Shown here: piece after piece, positions 25,872 through 34,924 of the stretch
Layout of the letters: every line of letters begins with the position of its first letter
How positions within the stretch are numbered: the first letter of the stretch is position 1
NCBI GenBank assembly: GCA_902625215.1
Contig: CACOAO010000006.1
Location: forward strand, 31,206 to 95,205
Length of the DNA: 64,000 nucleotides
From: an uncultured SAR116 cluster alpha proteobacterium
GTDB lineage: Bacteria > Pseudomonadota > Alphaproteobacteria > Puniceispirillales > Marisalimonadaceae
Direction: 5' to 3'
Notes under the pieces: model-generated
The model's database searches: none
Told to the model about the DNA's origin: nothing
The model's input: the letters and a program-made list of their open reading frames with translations, nothing else
Translations under genes and position numbers: made by a program

Positions 25872-26633
25872 ATGATTTATTTTCACAAAATTTTACCTTT
25901 TTTCTTATCGCCTTTAGGAATAATCTTAATATTTTTAATAGCTTCATTCTTTTTTAAAAGAAGGTTTTTTGTATTTCTAGCATTTATAGTTTTGATAGTG
26001 TCTTCAAATCCTATTGTTGGAAATTATCTCATGCAGAAGCTAGAATATCCTTATAAGCCTATCTCTAGGAACACATTAAAAGAAGCAGATGCAATAGTTG
26101 TATTAAGTGGAATGCTTCACCAGGTTGGAGATGAGAATTATAGTACATATGAATTTTCAGATCCTGATAGATTTTTTGGAGGTTTAGATTTAATTAAGGA
26201 ATATAAATCTAATAAAATTATTTTTACAGCAGGGCAGTTACCATGGACAGACAATTGGGAGCCAGAAGGATTTATTCTTAGAAAAAAAGCAATCTCTTTA
26301 GGTGTTCCACAAGCAAAAGTACTAGTTACAGAAAATGTTAAAAACACTTATGAAGAAAGTATTGCTGTTACAAAATTGATACCGAATAATTCATCTATTA
26401 TTCTTGTAACTTCAGCTTTTCACATGCATAGATCTAAATATTTATTTGAAAAACAGGGTTTTAAAGTAACTCCATTTCCGGTTGATTTTAAATACCTCAA
26501 CAAAAAATCTTCCATAATAGATTATTTGCCACATCTTAATGCTTTACAAAACACTTCAAGGTTTATTAGAGAAAGCATAGGTAGGATTTACTATAAATTG
26601 TTTTCAGTTAATGTAATTAAGATACTAAATTAA
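25872..26633 (+). CDS. YdcF/DUF218 family membrane-anchored protein
   Basis: About 253 residues. Two hydrophobic helices at the N-terminus (near residues 5-25 and 30-50) anchor a DUF218 (YdcF/ElyC/SanA-like) domain. The domain motifs are DAIVVLSGM, KIIFTAGQ, ENTYEES-like NVKNTYEES, and VTSAFHMHRS, which line the presumed ligand pocket. Relatives are linked to envelope integrity and peptidoglycan precursor handling, but no reaction is established. ATG 25872 is preferred to TTG 25863. Its end overlaps the convergent hydrolase gene by 9 bases. Confidence 0.8.
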   Translation: MIYFHKILPFFLSPLGIILIFLIASFFFKRRFFVFLAFIVLIVSSNPIVGNYLMQKLEYPYKPISRNTLKEADAIVVLSGMLHQVGDENYSTYEFSDPDRFFGGLDLIKEYKSNKIIFTAGQLPWTDNWEPEGFILRKKAISLGVPQAKVLVTENVKNTYEESIAVTKLIPNNSSIILVTSAFHMHRSKYLFEKQGFKVTPFPVDFKYLNKKSSIIDYLPHLNALQNTSRFIRESIGRIYYKLFSVNVIKILN

Positions 26634-27419
26634 AAAATCTAATATCATTTTATTAACCAAAGCTGGAGCCTCAATATTAACAATATGAGCAGCTTTAGGT
26701 ATACACTCATATTTACTATTAGGAGTAAGGTGATGCATTTCTTCTATAGCCATAGCTGGAGCACCAATATCATTTTCACCAGATATGTATAAGATTTCTC
26801 TATTAATTGTAGATAATTCTTTTAAATAATCTAAATTTTTTATTGCTTCACAACAGCCTATATATCCTTCTACAGATGTGTTTTTAATCATTTCAGTCGC
26901 AAGATCAATTTTGACCATATTGTTTGGATTATTCCTAAACTCTTCACTGTACCATCTTTCAATTGAGCTATTTACAACTCCATCAGTTCCATTTTTTTTA
27001 ACAATTGATATTCTTTCATTCCAACTTTCTTTCATTAGAGCCGGCATATCAGCTCTTGCAGCACAACATACAATTTTATTAAACCTTTTTTGATGTTTTA
27101 AAGCTAGTCCAAGTGATGTCATCCCACCAATTGATAATCCTACAAAATTGGCTATTTCAATATTTAATTCATCTAGAATACTAATTACATCGTTCTCTAA
27201 CATATCGAACGAGAAGGGTCCTTCAAATTTACTACTATGACCATGCCCTCTAGTATCATATCTGATGATACAGAATTTATCTTTTAAAGCTTCTACCTGA
27301 CTATCCCATAATCTTAAATCAGATCCTAAAGAATTGGAAAAAATGATTTTGGGAAAGCTAGTGTTACCCTCAACCTTAACATTTAAATAATATTTATCAT
27401 TTATATAAATTTTTTGCAT
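26625..27419 (-). CDS. alpha/beta hydrolase, 3-oxoadipate enol-lactonase-like
   Basis: About 264 residues. The nucleophile elbow is VGLSIGGMTSLGLAL, with the oxyanion region SNSLGSDLRLWD and the RYDTRGHGHSS stretch all typical of PcaD-type lactonases. A late Asp (SGENDIGAP) and His (KAAHIVNIEAP) complete the triad. TAGG lies 7 bases before ATG 27419, whereas the longer frame from 27440 would overlap the monooxygenase gene. No other pca genes are near. Its position right behind an LLM monooxygenase suggests it hydrolyses that enzyme's lactone or ester product. Confidence 0.82.
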   Translation of the reverse strand: MQKIYINDKYYLNVKVEGNTSFPKIIFSNSLGSDLRLWDSQVEALKDKFCIIRYDTRGHGHSSKFEGPFSFDMLENDVISILDELNIEIANFVGLSIGGMTSLGLALKHQKRFNKIVCCAARADMPALMKESWNERISIVKKNGTDGVVNSSIERWYSEEFRNNPNNMVKIDLATEMIKNTSVEGYIGCCEAIKNLDYLKELSTINREILYISGENDIGAPAMAIEEMHHLTPNSKYECIPKAAHIVNIEAPALVNKMILDFLI

Positions 27420-27426
27420 AAAATAC

Positions 27427-28524
27427 CTATTCAGCAGCAATTTTAATATTTTTATTAATTATCGGCATAACCTTTTCACTCGTTAGTTCCATTGATTTCT
27501 TTGCCAATTCTACATCAGCCCAATCATGACCAGCGTATAATAAAGTCCCAAAATCACCTACTTCTTCTCTAAACTCTAAAATTTTATCAGCAACCTCTTC
27601 TGATGTGCCACAAAAAATCAATTTATTACAAATATCATCAAGTTTAACATCGGCATCTGCAATATTTTGATCTTCTTTAAATAAATTAGCTTTACCATGC
27701 TTTAAAAACTTTGCGAGTAGTTGTTTATAATAAAACACATATGGACTTTGATTTCCTAACGCATATTCTTTAGCTTTTTTTCTGTCTTCACACACAAAAA
27801 TGGATTTTGCAATTCTCCAATTTTGAGCACATGGTTCAAGCCCACCTTCGATACAACCCTTTACATAATTTGGCCAATGAGTTTTTACCCATTTAGGTAA
27901 TAAAAAGTTAGCAGAAATAGGGTGCCATCCTCTTGCAGCAGCTGAAATCAAGCCTTTAGAAAAAGGTGCAACAACAGTGCAAACTATTGGTGGATGTGGT
28001 TTCTGCAGTGGTTTTCGCATAATACCTTGCCCAAGTTCTTTTATCTCTGTGCGTTCAGTTGATACTGTCCAATATTTTCCTTTTAAATTGTAGGGAGATT
28101 CTTTTTTCCAAATATCCAACACCATATCTATGCATTCTACAAACATTGCGTTTCTGTCTTTATCCAGATTACCAAAGACCTCAGCATCAGAGGCAAGTCC
28201 TCCAGGGCTTATGCCAAAGTTAAATCTACCATCAAGCATATGATCTAACATTGCTATTTGTCCTGCTATCGCAGCAGGATGAGAATTTGGCATGTTAACA
28301 GTTCCTGTGCCAAGTCTAATTTGTTTTGTTTCTGCTACCAGCGATGCTATGAAAAGGGTGCTTGATGTAATATTTTCAGCCACATCTGTAACATGTTCAC
28401 CACAATAGGCTTCAGAATACCCAAGTTTGTCTGCTAAAAGAAATGCTTGCCGATCCTCTGACAAGGTTTTTTTGTAGTCTTTGTCTAGAGGATGAATAGG
28501 CATAGTAAAAAAGCCAATTTTCAT
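27427..28524 (-). CDS. LLM-class flavin-dependent monooxygenase (luciferase-like)
   Basis: 365 residues of the bacterial luciferase-like TIM-barrel family, which oxidises substrates with reduced FMN and oxygen. Typical features are MKIGFFTMPIHP at the start, AEECGEH-type segment GYSEAYCGEHV, the RLGTGTVNMPNSHPAAIAGQIAMLDHMLDGRF region (residues about 70-102) and FNFGISPGG. Reduced flavin must come from a partner reductase, and the gene divergent from it at 28621 encodes one. A downstream alpha/beta hydrolase gene makes a likely three-part oxidation system. The substrate cannot be deduced. Confidence 0.87.
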   Translation of the reverse strand: MKIGFFTMPIHPLDKDYKKTLSEDRQAFLLADKLGYSEAYCGEHVTDVAENITSSTLFIASLVAETKQIRLGTGTVNMPNSHPAAIAGQIAMLDHMLDGRFNFGISPGGLASDAEVFGNLDKDRNAMFVECIDMVLDIWKKESPYNLKGKYWTVSTERTEIKELGQGIMRKPLQKPHPPIVCTVVAPFSKGLISAAARGWHPISANFLLPKWVKTHWPNYVKGCIEGGLEPCAQNWRIAKSIFVCEDRKKAKEYALGNQSPYVFYYKQLLAKFLKHGKANLFKEDQNIADADVKLDDICNKLIFCGTSEEVADKILEFREEVGDFGTLLYAGHDWADVELAKKSMELTSEKVMPIINKNIKIAAE

Positions 28525-28620
28525 TATGAGCCAACCTAAAAAAAATTTTACAAATAACTATCTATAAATCAATAATGTATGTTATTTAAAAATCAAAACT
28601 TCTTCAATCGAAAAATAAAT

Positions 28621-29091
28621 ATGAATAAAGACAAAGAAATAGAAGCTTTTAAGACAGCTTTGAGTAAATTTTTAACTGGTATTACAGTTGTTACTGTGAT
28701 TGATGATGTTGGTGATCCTATAGGCATGACAGTTAATAGTTTTAGCTCGGTATCTCTTGACCCACCTCTTGTACTTTGGAGTATTGATAAGAAACAACCA
28801 AGTTACAATTTTTATAAAAAATCTAATGGGTATGTAGTAAATATCTTGTCTAAAAATCAATTGGAATTGTGTAATTTATTTTCTTCTCAAACTAAAGATA
28901 AATTCAAAAATATTAATTGGCAACGAAGTGCAAATGGGTTTCCATTAATTAAAGATTGTTTGGCTTGGTTTGATTGCGTCAAGTGGGAAGATTATCCAGG
29001 AGGTGACCATCAAATTTTAGTGGGTAAAGTTACTTCTTTTAAATTTTCTAATTTAGAACCTTTAGCATTTTGGAATAGTAAAATTTCTTGA
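28621..29091 (+). CDS. flavin reductase family protein (HpaC/DIM6 type)
   Basis: About 156 residues of the split-barrel flavin:NAD(P)H reductase family. FKTALSKFLTGITVVT followed by GMTVNSFSSVSLDPPLVL is the usual FMN-binding pattern, and GGDHQILVGKV carries the conserved GDH. It supplies reduced flavin to a two-component monooxygenase, most likely the LLM enzyme encoded divergently 96 bases away. I prefer ATG 28621, which gives the normal short N-terminus. ATG 28579 would add 14 unmatched residues. Confidence 0.87.
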   Translation: MNKDKEIEAFKTALSKFLTGITVVTVIDDVGDPIGMTVNSFSSVSLDPPLVLWSIDKKQPSYNFYKKSNGYVVNILSKNQLELCNLFSSQTKDKFKNINWQRSANGFPLIKDCLAWFDCVKWEDYPGGDHQILVGKVTSFKFSNLEPLAFWNSKIS

Positions 29092-29150
29092 TTGAAATGT
29101 TTAAGAAAATTTATAGGATCAAAATATAATTTTAAATAAATGAGGTATAG

Positions 29151-30458
29151 ATGGCAAAGTGGTTAAAAAACGGTAAATCAGAAAATGAAATTATAGAAGC
29201 TGATGCCGAAGTAAAAAAAACAGTTGAGAAAATTTTACTGGATGTGGCTAAAAGAGGTGATAATGCAGTTAGAGAATTGTCCAAAAAATTTGATAACTAT
29301 GAACCAGAAAATTTTATTTTAACTCCCAAAGAAATTGAAATTGCAATTAGTAAAGTATCTAAAAGGGATATTGATGATATAAAATTTGCACAAGATCAAG
29401 TAAGAAATTTTGCAAAAAAACAACTTGAATGTATTAAAGATCTTGAGGTTGAAACTCTTCCTGGAGTTGTTTTAGGTCATAAAAATATACCAATGAACGC
29501 GGTTGGCTGTTATGTGCCTGGGGGGAAATATCCTATGGTCGCATCAGCGCATATGTCGGTTTTAACAGCAAAGGTTGCTGGTGTAAAAGAAATTACAGCA
29601 TCAGCTCCCCCACAAGATGGCAATCCTCATCCAGCTATAGTAGCTGCAATGCACATGGGAGGAGCCGATAAGATTTTATGTCTTGGCGGTATACAGGCTG
29701 TTGCCGCAATGGCAATTGGAACTGAGACAATTAATGGTGTTGACATGTTAGTTGGGCCAGGGAATATGTTTGTAGCGGAGGCTAAGCGTCAGTTATTTGG
29801 AAGGGTTGGAATTGATTTATTTGCAGGGCCTACTGAAACTCTTATAATTGCTGACAAGTCATCTGACCCAGAAATTTGTGCTATAGATCTTCTCGGGCAA
29901 GCGGAACATGGGCCAACCAGCCCTGCAATTTTATTAACTGATTCAGAAAAACTAGCCATAGAAACAATTAAAGAAGTTGACAGACAGTTAGAAACTCTCC
30001 CAACTGCAGGAATTGCCAAAACTTCATGGAAAGAATATGGACAAGTTATAGTTTGTGACAATATTGATGAAATGGTAGAAGTTGCAGACAAATTAGCTTT
30101 TGAACATGTGCAAGTAATGACAGAAGATCCTGATTATTTTCATAATAATATGACTAATTACGGAGCTCTATTTCTTGGGTCAAGAACCAATGTTGCTTTT
30201 GGAGATAAAGTAATAGGTACTAACCACACTCTTCCAACTAAAACAGCTGCGAGATATACGGGTGGTCTATGGGTTGGAAAATTCTTAAAGACTTGTACAT
30301 ATCAAAAAGTGTTAACTGATGAAGCATCAGCACTAATTGGAGAATATTGTTCAAGACTATGCGCCTTGGAAGGATTTGCTGGTCATGGCGAACAAGCTAA
30401 TGTTAGAGTTAGAAGGTATGGTGGAAGAAATATTGAGCCTTATGCGGCTGCAGAATAG
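29151..30458 (+). CDS. histidinol dehydrogenase-family dehydrogenase, HpsN-like
   Basis: 435 residues. The HisD fold is clear: [46 protein letters not shown] (zinc Gln and His), [13 protein letters not shown] (catalytic Glu-His) and GTNHTLPT. The MVASAHMSV and [14 protein letters not shown] ending fit the sulfopropanediol 3-dehydrogenase (HpsN) branch better than biosynthetic HisD, and no other his genes are nearby. HpsN oxidises 2,3-dihydroxypropane-1-sulfonate to sulfolactate with NAD. GAGG precedes ATG 29151. The SDR gene follows after 8 bases with its own AGGAG, so they form an operon. Confidence 0.78.
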   Translation: MAKWLKNGKSENEIIEADAEVKKTVEKILLDVAKRGDNAVRELSKKFDNYEPENFILTPKEIEIAISKVSKRDIDDIKFAQDQVRNFAKKQLECIKDLEVETLPGVVLGHKNIPMNAVGCYVPGGKYPMVASAHMSVLTAKVAGVKEITASAPPQDGNPHPAIVAAMHMGGADKILCLGGIQAVAAMAIGTETINGVDMLVGPGNMFVAEAKRQLFGRVGIDLFAGPTETLIIADKSSDPEICAIDLLGQAEHGPTSPAILLTDSEKLAIETIKEVDRQLETLPTAGIAKTSWKEYGQVIVCDNIDEMVEVADKLAFEHVQVMTEDPDYFHNNMTNYGALFLGSRTNVAFGDKVIGTNHTLPTKTAARYTGGLWVGKFLKTCTYQKVLTDEASALIGEYCSRLCALEGFAGHGEQANVRVRRYGGRNIEPYAAAE

Positions 30459-30466
30459 GAGATCTC

Positions 30467-31231
30467 ATGAATTATCCAAAATTGCCTAGTTTCAGACTGG
30501 ATGGAAAAAAAGCTTTAGTAACTGGTGCTGGTCGAGGAATTGGAATGGGTGCTTCAATTGCTCTAGCTGAATCTGGCGCAAATGTAACTTTAGTTTCCAG
30601 AACAGAAAAAGAGTTGAAAAATTTGACTGACCATATTAATAGTCATGGTTATAAAGCTTCTTATGAAGTATTAGACGTTAATGCAGAAGATGACGTAGCA
30701 AGTTTTATAGATAAATCTGACCCTTTTGATATACTTATAAATAATGCTGGCACTAACAGACCAGCAAAACTTGTAGACACAAAAATAGATGATTTTGATT
30801 ATGTAATGTCATTAAATGTTCGGTCAGTCATCAATCTAACAAAATTAGTAGTTAGAAAAATGTTAGATAGTAATTTAAAAGGATCTATAATCAATGTTTC
30901 ATCACAGATGGGTCATGTAGGAGGGCCTAATAGGACAACTTACTGCTCCAGTAAGTTTGCCATTGAAGGTTTTACAAAATCATTAGCAATTGAATTAGGG
31001 CCGGAGGGCATAAGGGTAAATGCAATCTGTCCTACCTTTATCCAAACTCCGATGACAGAACCATTTTTAAAAGACGAGGAATTCAAAAAAACAACTATTG
31101 GAATGATACCAATTGGAAGATTAGGTGAGGTAACAGACTTGATGGGTCCGTTTGTTTTTTTAGCCTCTGATGCTTCATCTTTAATGACGGGTTCAAGTAT
31201 ACTTGTTGATGGTGGCTGGACTGCTAGATAA
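30467..31231 (+). CDS. SDR-family oxidoreductase (HpsO- or gluconate-5-dehydrogenase-like)
   Basis: Classical short-chain dehydrogenase of 254 residues. The cofactor loop TGAGRGIGMG is at about residues 20-29, followed by NNAGTNRP, a catalytic Ser in NVSSQMG, and the YCSSKFA Tyr-Lys pair. The sequence resembles gluconate 5-dehydrogenase/polyol dehydrogenases. Directly behind an HpsN-like gene it may interconvert the enantiomers of dihydroxypropanesulfonate via the ketone, as HpsO/HpsP do, but sugar-acid oxidation is an equal option given the dehydratase gene downstream. Confidence 0.82.
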   Translation: MNYPKLPSFRLDGKKALVTGAGRGIGMGASIALAESGANVTLVSRTEKELKNLTDHINSHGYKASYEVLDVNAEDDVASFIDKSDPFDILINNAGTNRPAKLVDTKIDDFDYVMSLNVRSVINLTKLVVRKMLDSNLKGSIINVSSQMGHVGGPNRTTYCSSKFAIEGFTKSLAIELGPEGIRVNAICPTFIQTPMTEPFLKDEEFKKTTIGMIPIGRLGEVTDLMGPFVFLASDASSLMTGSSILVDGGWTAR

Positions 31232-31287
31232 ATAAAAAGTAAATATCAATTATAAATAATGTTTATAAATAACAATTATATATATAA

Positions 31288-31307
31288 AATTTATTAATTA
31301 ATAAATT
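31288..31307. other. 20-base perfect palindrome in the leader of the dehydratase gene
   Basis: AATTTATTAATTAATAAATT reads the same on both strands. It lies 43 bases before the ATG of the IlvD-like gene, inside a 119-base, nearly pure A/T spacer after the SDR gene. It may be a regulator site or an end-of-operon structure. In this composition chance cannot be excluded. Confidence 0.3.
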
Positions 31308-31350
31308 AATATAATTTATTTATCATAAAAATTATCAAGGAACCGTACAA

Positions 31351-33051
31351 ATGACCAAAAAAAAATCAGGTATGTACAAGAACTTAACTAACTATGGAGA
31401 TAGTGAGTTTTCAATTTTTTTGCGTAAGGCATTCATAAAAGGAATGGGTTACTCAGAAGAGATGCTTAATAAACCTATCATTGGAATAACTAATACTTAC
31501 AGTGACTATAATCCATGTCACGGAAATGTACCTGATTTAATAAAAAGTGTGAAGGCTGGTATTTTATCTTCAGGTGCAATACCGCTAGAATTTCCTACAA
31601 TAAGCATTCATGAATCTTTCGCCTATCCAACATCTATGTATTTAAGAAATTTAATGTCAATTGACACAGAAGAAATGATTAAAGCTCAACCAATGGATGC
31701 ATGTGTTTTAATCGGTGGTTGTGATAAAACTGTACCAGCTCAATTAATGGGCGCATTTAGTGCAAACATTCCCTCTATACAACTAGTTACTGGGCCAATG
31801 CTTACTGGCTCACATAGAGGAGAAAGAGTAGGGGCTTGTACTGATTGTAGGGGTTATTGGGCAAAATATAGAGCAGAAGAAATTGATCTTGCTGAAATTA
31901 ATGAAGTTAACAATCAGTTGGTACCCACTGTAGGAACTTGTGGTGTAATGGGTACTGCAAGTACAATGGCATTAATTACAGAAGCTCTTGGTATGATGAT
32001 ATCTAATGGGGCATCAGCTCCCGCTGTCTCTGCAGAAAGAAGAAGAATAGCCGAAGAGACTGGGAAAGTGGCGGTTGAAATTGCCAAAAAATCTTTTAAT
32101 CCAAAAAATTTCTTAACTATGAAAAATTTTAAAAATGCATTGACTGTTTTGTCTGCAATTGGTGGGTCAACAAACGGAATAGTTCATTTAACAGCTATGG
32201 CTGGTAGATTAGGAATAGATATTGATCTAAATGAATTTGATAAAATGACAAAAGATACACCTATGATTGTTGACTTAAAACCATCTGGATCTGGTTATAT
32301 GGAAGATCTTTTTAAATCAGGAGGACTTCCAAGAATTTTAAATGAATTAAAAGACTATCTTTGTTTAGATGCCATTACAATTACAGGAAAAACTATTCAA
32401 GAAATTATTGAAAAGCACAACTATGATTGGAAACAGGAAATAATTAGAAAAGTAGAAAATCCTATTTTTGATAAGGGTAGTATTGCAGTGTTAAAAGGAA
32501 ATCTTGCCCCAGGATCAGCTATAATTAAGCAATCAGCAGCGAGCAAAAATTTGTTAACTCATGAGGGTGTTGTTGAGGTATTTGAAAATCTTGAAGATTT
32601 AGCCAATAGAATTGATAGTGATGATTTAAATGTTACTAAGGACAGTGTTCTACTTCTAAAAAATATTGGCCCTATAGGCGCTCCAGGAATGCCAGAGGCA
32701 GGATTAATACCTATACCTAAAAAGTTAGCCAAGCAAGGCGTTAAGGATATGGTGAGGATTTCTGATGGTAGAATGAGTGGTACTGCAGCTGGAACAATTA
32801 TTTTGCATGTTTGTCCAGAGGCTGCTGCTGGAGGTACTTTAGATATTGTAGAGAGTGGTGATATTATAAGATTAGATGTAAAACAAAGGTTACTAGAACT
32901 TAAGTTGTCTAATGAAGAAATAGCTACTAGGAAGAAGAACAAAAAAAGAAATATTGAGATTGAAAGGAGGGGATACGATAAAATATTTCACGAGAGTGTT
33001 CTTCAGGCAGATAAAGGTGCAGATTTTGATTTTCTCAGGCCTGTAAAATAA
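31351..33051 (+). CDS. IlvD/Edd family sugar-acid dehydratase
   Basis: 566 residues, an Fe-S dehydratase of the IlvD/Edd family. Three cluster-binding cysteines are visible: Cys56 (NPCHGN), Cys124 (GGCDKT, with Lys126 next to it for the metal) and Cys197 (GTCGVMGTAST). The C-terminal DGRMSGTAAGTIILHVCPEAA carries the catalytic Ser. The GTIILHV segment and the overall length match pentonate dehydratases (L-arabinonate/D-xylonate type) rather than valine-pathway dihydroxyacid dehydratase. No ilv genes are nearby. AAGGA precedes ATG 31351. It follows the HpsN-like/SDR operon after an AT-rich spacer. Confidence 0.82.
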   Translation: MTKKKSGMYKNLTNYGDSEFSIFLRKAFIKGMGYSEEMLNKPIIGITNTYSDYNPCHGNVPDLIKSVKAGILSSGAIPLEFPTISIHESFAYPTSMYLRNLMSIDTEEMIKAQPMDACVLIGGCDKTVPAQLMGAFSANIPSIQLVTGPMLTGSHRGERVGACTDCRGYWAKYRAEEIDLAEINEVNNQLVPTVGTCGVMGTASTMALITEALGMMISNGASAPAVSAERRRIAEETGKVAVEIAKKSFNPKNFLTMKNFKNALTVLSAIGGSTNGIVHLTAMAGRLGIDIDLNEFDKMTKDTPMIVDLKPSGSGYMEDLFKSGGLPRILNELKDYLCLDAITITGKTIQEIIEKHNYDWKQEIIRKVENPIFDKGSIAVLKGNLAPGSAIIKQSAASKNLLTHEGVVEVFENLEDLANRIDSDDLNVTKDSVLLLKNIGPIGAPGMPEAGLIPIPKKLAKQGVKDMVRISDGRMSGTAAGTIILHVCPEAAAGGTLDIVESGDIIRLDVKQRLLELKLSNEEIATRKKNKKRNIEIERRGYDKIFHESVLQADKGADFDFLRPVK

Positions 33052-33055
33052 AATA

Positions 33056-33958
33056 TTAATTAGTTTTAATATATTCTTTCATATGAGGATAGGTTTCAAA
33101 GTAATTCTCATACAAAACATTAGTAACTCTTTTAAATTCCTCTAAGGTTTTTTCGTTAATATTTTCAATTGTAATATTTTTTGACTTTATTTTTTTTGTT
33201 AAAATGCAATCTTCATTAATTGCCAATTTATTTTGATGTTCTGTTACTTCTTTTGACTTTTTAATTAAAATTTTCTTGTTAAAATCCGATAATTTATTGA
33301 AATAATCATTGTTAATTACAAATAAGCAAAAACTAAGAATATGTGATGTTAAAGTAATAAATTTTTGTTTTTTATAAACACCAAAATTCCAGTAATTGGT
33401 TAGAGGGTTTTCTTGCGCATCTATATCATTATTTTCTAAAGCTATTTTAAAATCTCTTACATCAAGTGGTTTAGGTGAAAATCCTAATTTTTCGAATATT
33501 TCTATGTGAAGTGGGCTAGGGGTTGTCCTTATTATTTGTCCTTTGCAATCGGCAAGGTTTTTTATTAATTTTATCTTAGAACTTATGTGTCTAATACCAT
33601 TATCCCAAAAAGCTAGCAGTCTTATGTTCTGATCTATTAACTGGTCATTTATATAATTAAAAAACTCTGAATTTAATGAGTTATAAGCTTCATTTCTATT
33701 TTTAAATAAATAGGGTAAATCTAGAATTTTAATTTCTGGTAAAATTTTCTCAAAATAACTTGATAAAAGATATGATATATGAATTTCTTGTTTTTGCGTT
33801 TTCTCAATGAGACTTGAGGCTTTTTCATTATTATTTGTAATATCCATTGTGAAATCTACCATGAAATTTTCTCTTATTTCATTATTAAAACGTTTCATAG
33901 ATATGGTGTGAATTGAATCAGCGCCTTGATAACCTCCAATTAATATTTTTTTTCTCAA
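33056..33958 (-). CDS. TRAP transporter solute-binding protein (DctP family), no signal peptide
   Basis: 300 residues matching the mature part of DctP-type binding proteins: RFNNEIRENFMVDFTMDI, PYLFKNRNEAYN, the ligand-carboxylate Arg region IIRTTPSPLHIEIFEKLGFSPKPLD, and DIDAQENPLTNYWNFGVY (each seen within its own segment). The start is TTG 33958 with AGGAAG 6 bases upstream, and an in-frame TAA just before it rules out a longer N-terminus. There is therefore no visible export signal. No DctQ or DctM gene is nearby, so it is an orphan. It may be a relic, a cytosolic ligand sensor, or exported in an unusual way. Confidence 0.75.
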   Translation of the reverse strand: MRKKILIGGYQGADSIHTISMKRFNNEIRENFMVDFTMDITNNNEKASSLIEKTQKQEIHISYLLSSYFEKILPEIKILDLPYLFKNRNEAYNSLNSEFFNYINDQLIDQNIRLLAFWDNGIRHISSKIKLIKNLADCKGQIIRTTPSPLHIEIFEKLGFSPKPLDVRDFKIALENNDIDAQENPLTNYWNFGVYKKQKFITLTSHILSFCLFVINNDYFNKLSDFNKKILIKKSKEVTEHQNKLAINEDCILTKKIKSKNITIENINEKTLEEFKRVTNVLYENYFETYPHMKEYIKTN

Positions 33959-34135
33959 TACAATCTTCCTATATTTATTTTAAATTTTACTTTAGTTAAT
34001 AATTATAACCAATTGTTTTTGTGTCATATTTTATATTATTTATTAATATTAAAATTATATTCATAATTGGTAGGTGATACGTTATGAAGATATAATCAAT
34101 TTTATATTTTTGTCGCATAATATATATTATGTAAA
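33959..34135. other. intergenic region with a 16-base palindrome
   Basis: 177 A/T-rich bases between the TRAP binding-protein gene and the MBL-fold hydrolase gene, both on the minus strand. It holds the perfect palindrome CATAATATATATTATG (34116-34131), 5 bases after the stop of the eight-gene housekeeping run, where a terminator is expected. The promoter of the binding-protein gene should also lie here. No gene or RNA is visible. Confidence 0.45.
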
Positions 34136-34924
34136 TTAAATATCTAGTACTAATCCATCATATGCAGGATATGTGTTAGGTGGACATAATTTAGTTACTT
34201 CATCGTGGTCGGATTCAGGACTTAAATGAGTTAAATAAGCAACTTCGGGTTTAAGTTTTGTTATCCAATCAAATGATAAATCAAAATGTGCATGTGCAGC
34301 ATGTGGGGATTGTCTTAAACCAGTAACTATTAAAACTTTCATGTTATGTAGGTATCTAAAACTTTTTTCTGGAAACCCCACAACGTCAGTACAATATGCA
34401 AATACATTATTAAATATAAACCCTAATGTATCTATTACACCGTGATTTTGTTTAATGGTGTTTATTTTAATATCATTTATAATAATTTCTTCAAAATAAT
34501 CTATTTCATGCATCTGCAATGGTGGTTTAAAATAAGATTGAGAAGATTTCGATTTATTAAACAAGTAATCATATCGTTTTAGTAAAAATTTTGATGTTTG
34601 TTTATTAGTAAAAATATTAATTTTTTCTCTATTATAAAAATAAAAAGGTCGCAACTCATCTAATCCTGATACATGGTCTGAATGATTATGTGTAATGAAG
34701 ACTGCGTCTAATTTTTGAATATTATGTTCAATAAGTTGATTTTTTATGTCAGGCCCAGCGTCAATTAATATAGTCGTGTTTTTAGTTTGCACTAGAACTG
34801 CGCATCTTTGTCTTTTATTTTTGGGATTAGATGGATCACAATTACCCCAACCTAATTGACCAAGGGCAGGAATTCCAACAGATGTACCTGTGCCTAACAC
34901 TGTAATTTTTATATTATTTTTCAT
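34136..34924 (-). CDS. MBL-fold metallo-hydrolase, PhnP-like
   Basis: 262 residues of the metallo-beta-lactamase fold. The zinc motif HNHSDH is at residues 79-84 (ITHNHSDHVSGLDELRPF), preceded by LIDAGPDI, with a further metal His in YLTHLSPESDH. The N-terminal GTGTSVGIPALG and the GNCDPSNPKNKRQRCA insertion are typical of the PhnP/RNase Z-like group that follows tatD in Alphaproteobacteria; cyclic nucleotide phosphodiesterase activity is known for PhnP. Its first base is shared with the end of tatD, so it is the last gene of a coupled run. Confidence 0.85.
   Translation of the reverse strand: MKNNIKITVLGTGTSVGIPALGQLGWGNCDPSNPKNKRQRCAVLVQTKNTTILIDAGPDIKNQLIEHNIQKLDAVFITHNHSDHVSGLDELRPFYFYNREKINIFTNKQTSKFLLKRYDYLFNKSKSSQSYFKPPLQMHEIDYFEEIIINDIKINTIKQNHGVIDTLGFIFNNVFAYCTDVVGFPEKSFRYLHNMKVLIVTGLRQSPHAAHAHFDLSFDWITKLKPEVAYLTHLSPESDHDEVTKLCPPNTYPAYDGLVLDI

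Noticed and set aside
29151..30458. Histidine-biosynthesis hisD
   Set aside because: No his genes around it; sequence details and the SDR partner fit the HpsN branch better, though not proven.
31351..33051. ilvD of branched-chain amino acid synthesis
   Set aside because: Length, C-terminal motif and context fit pentonate dehydratases; no ilv neighbours.
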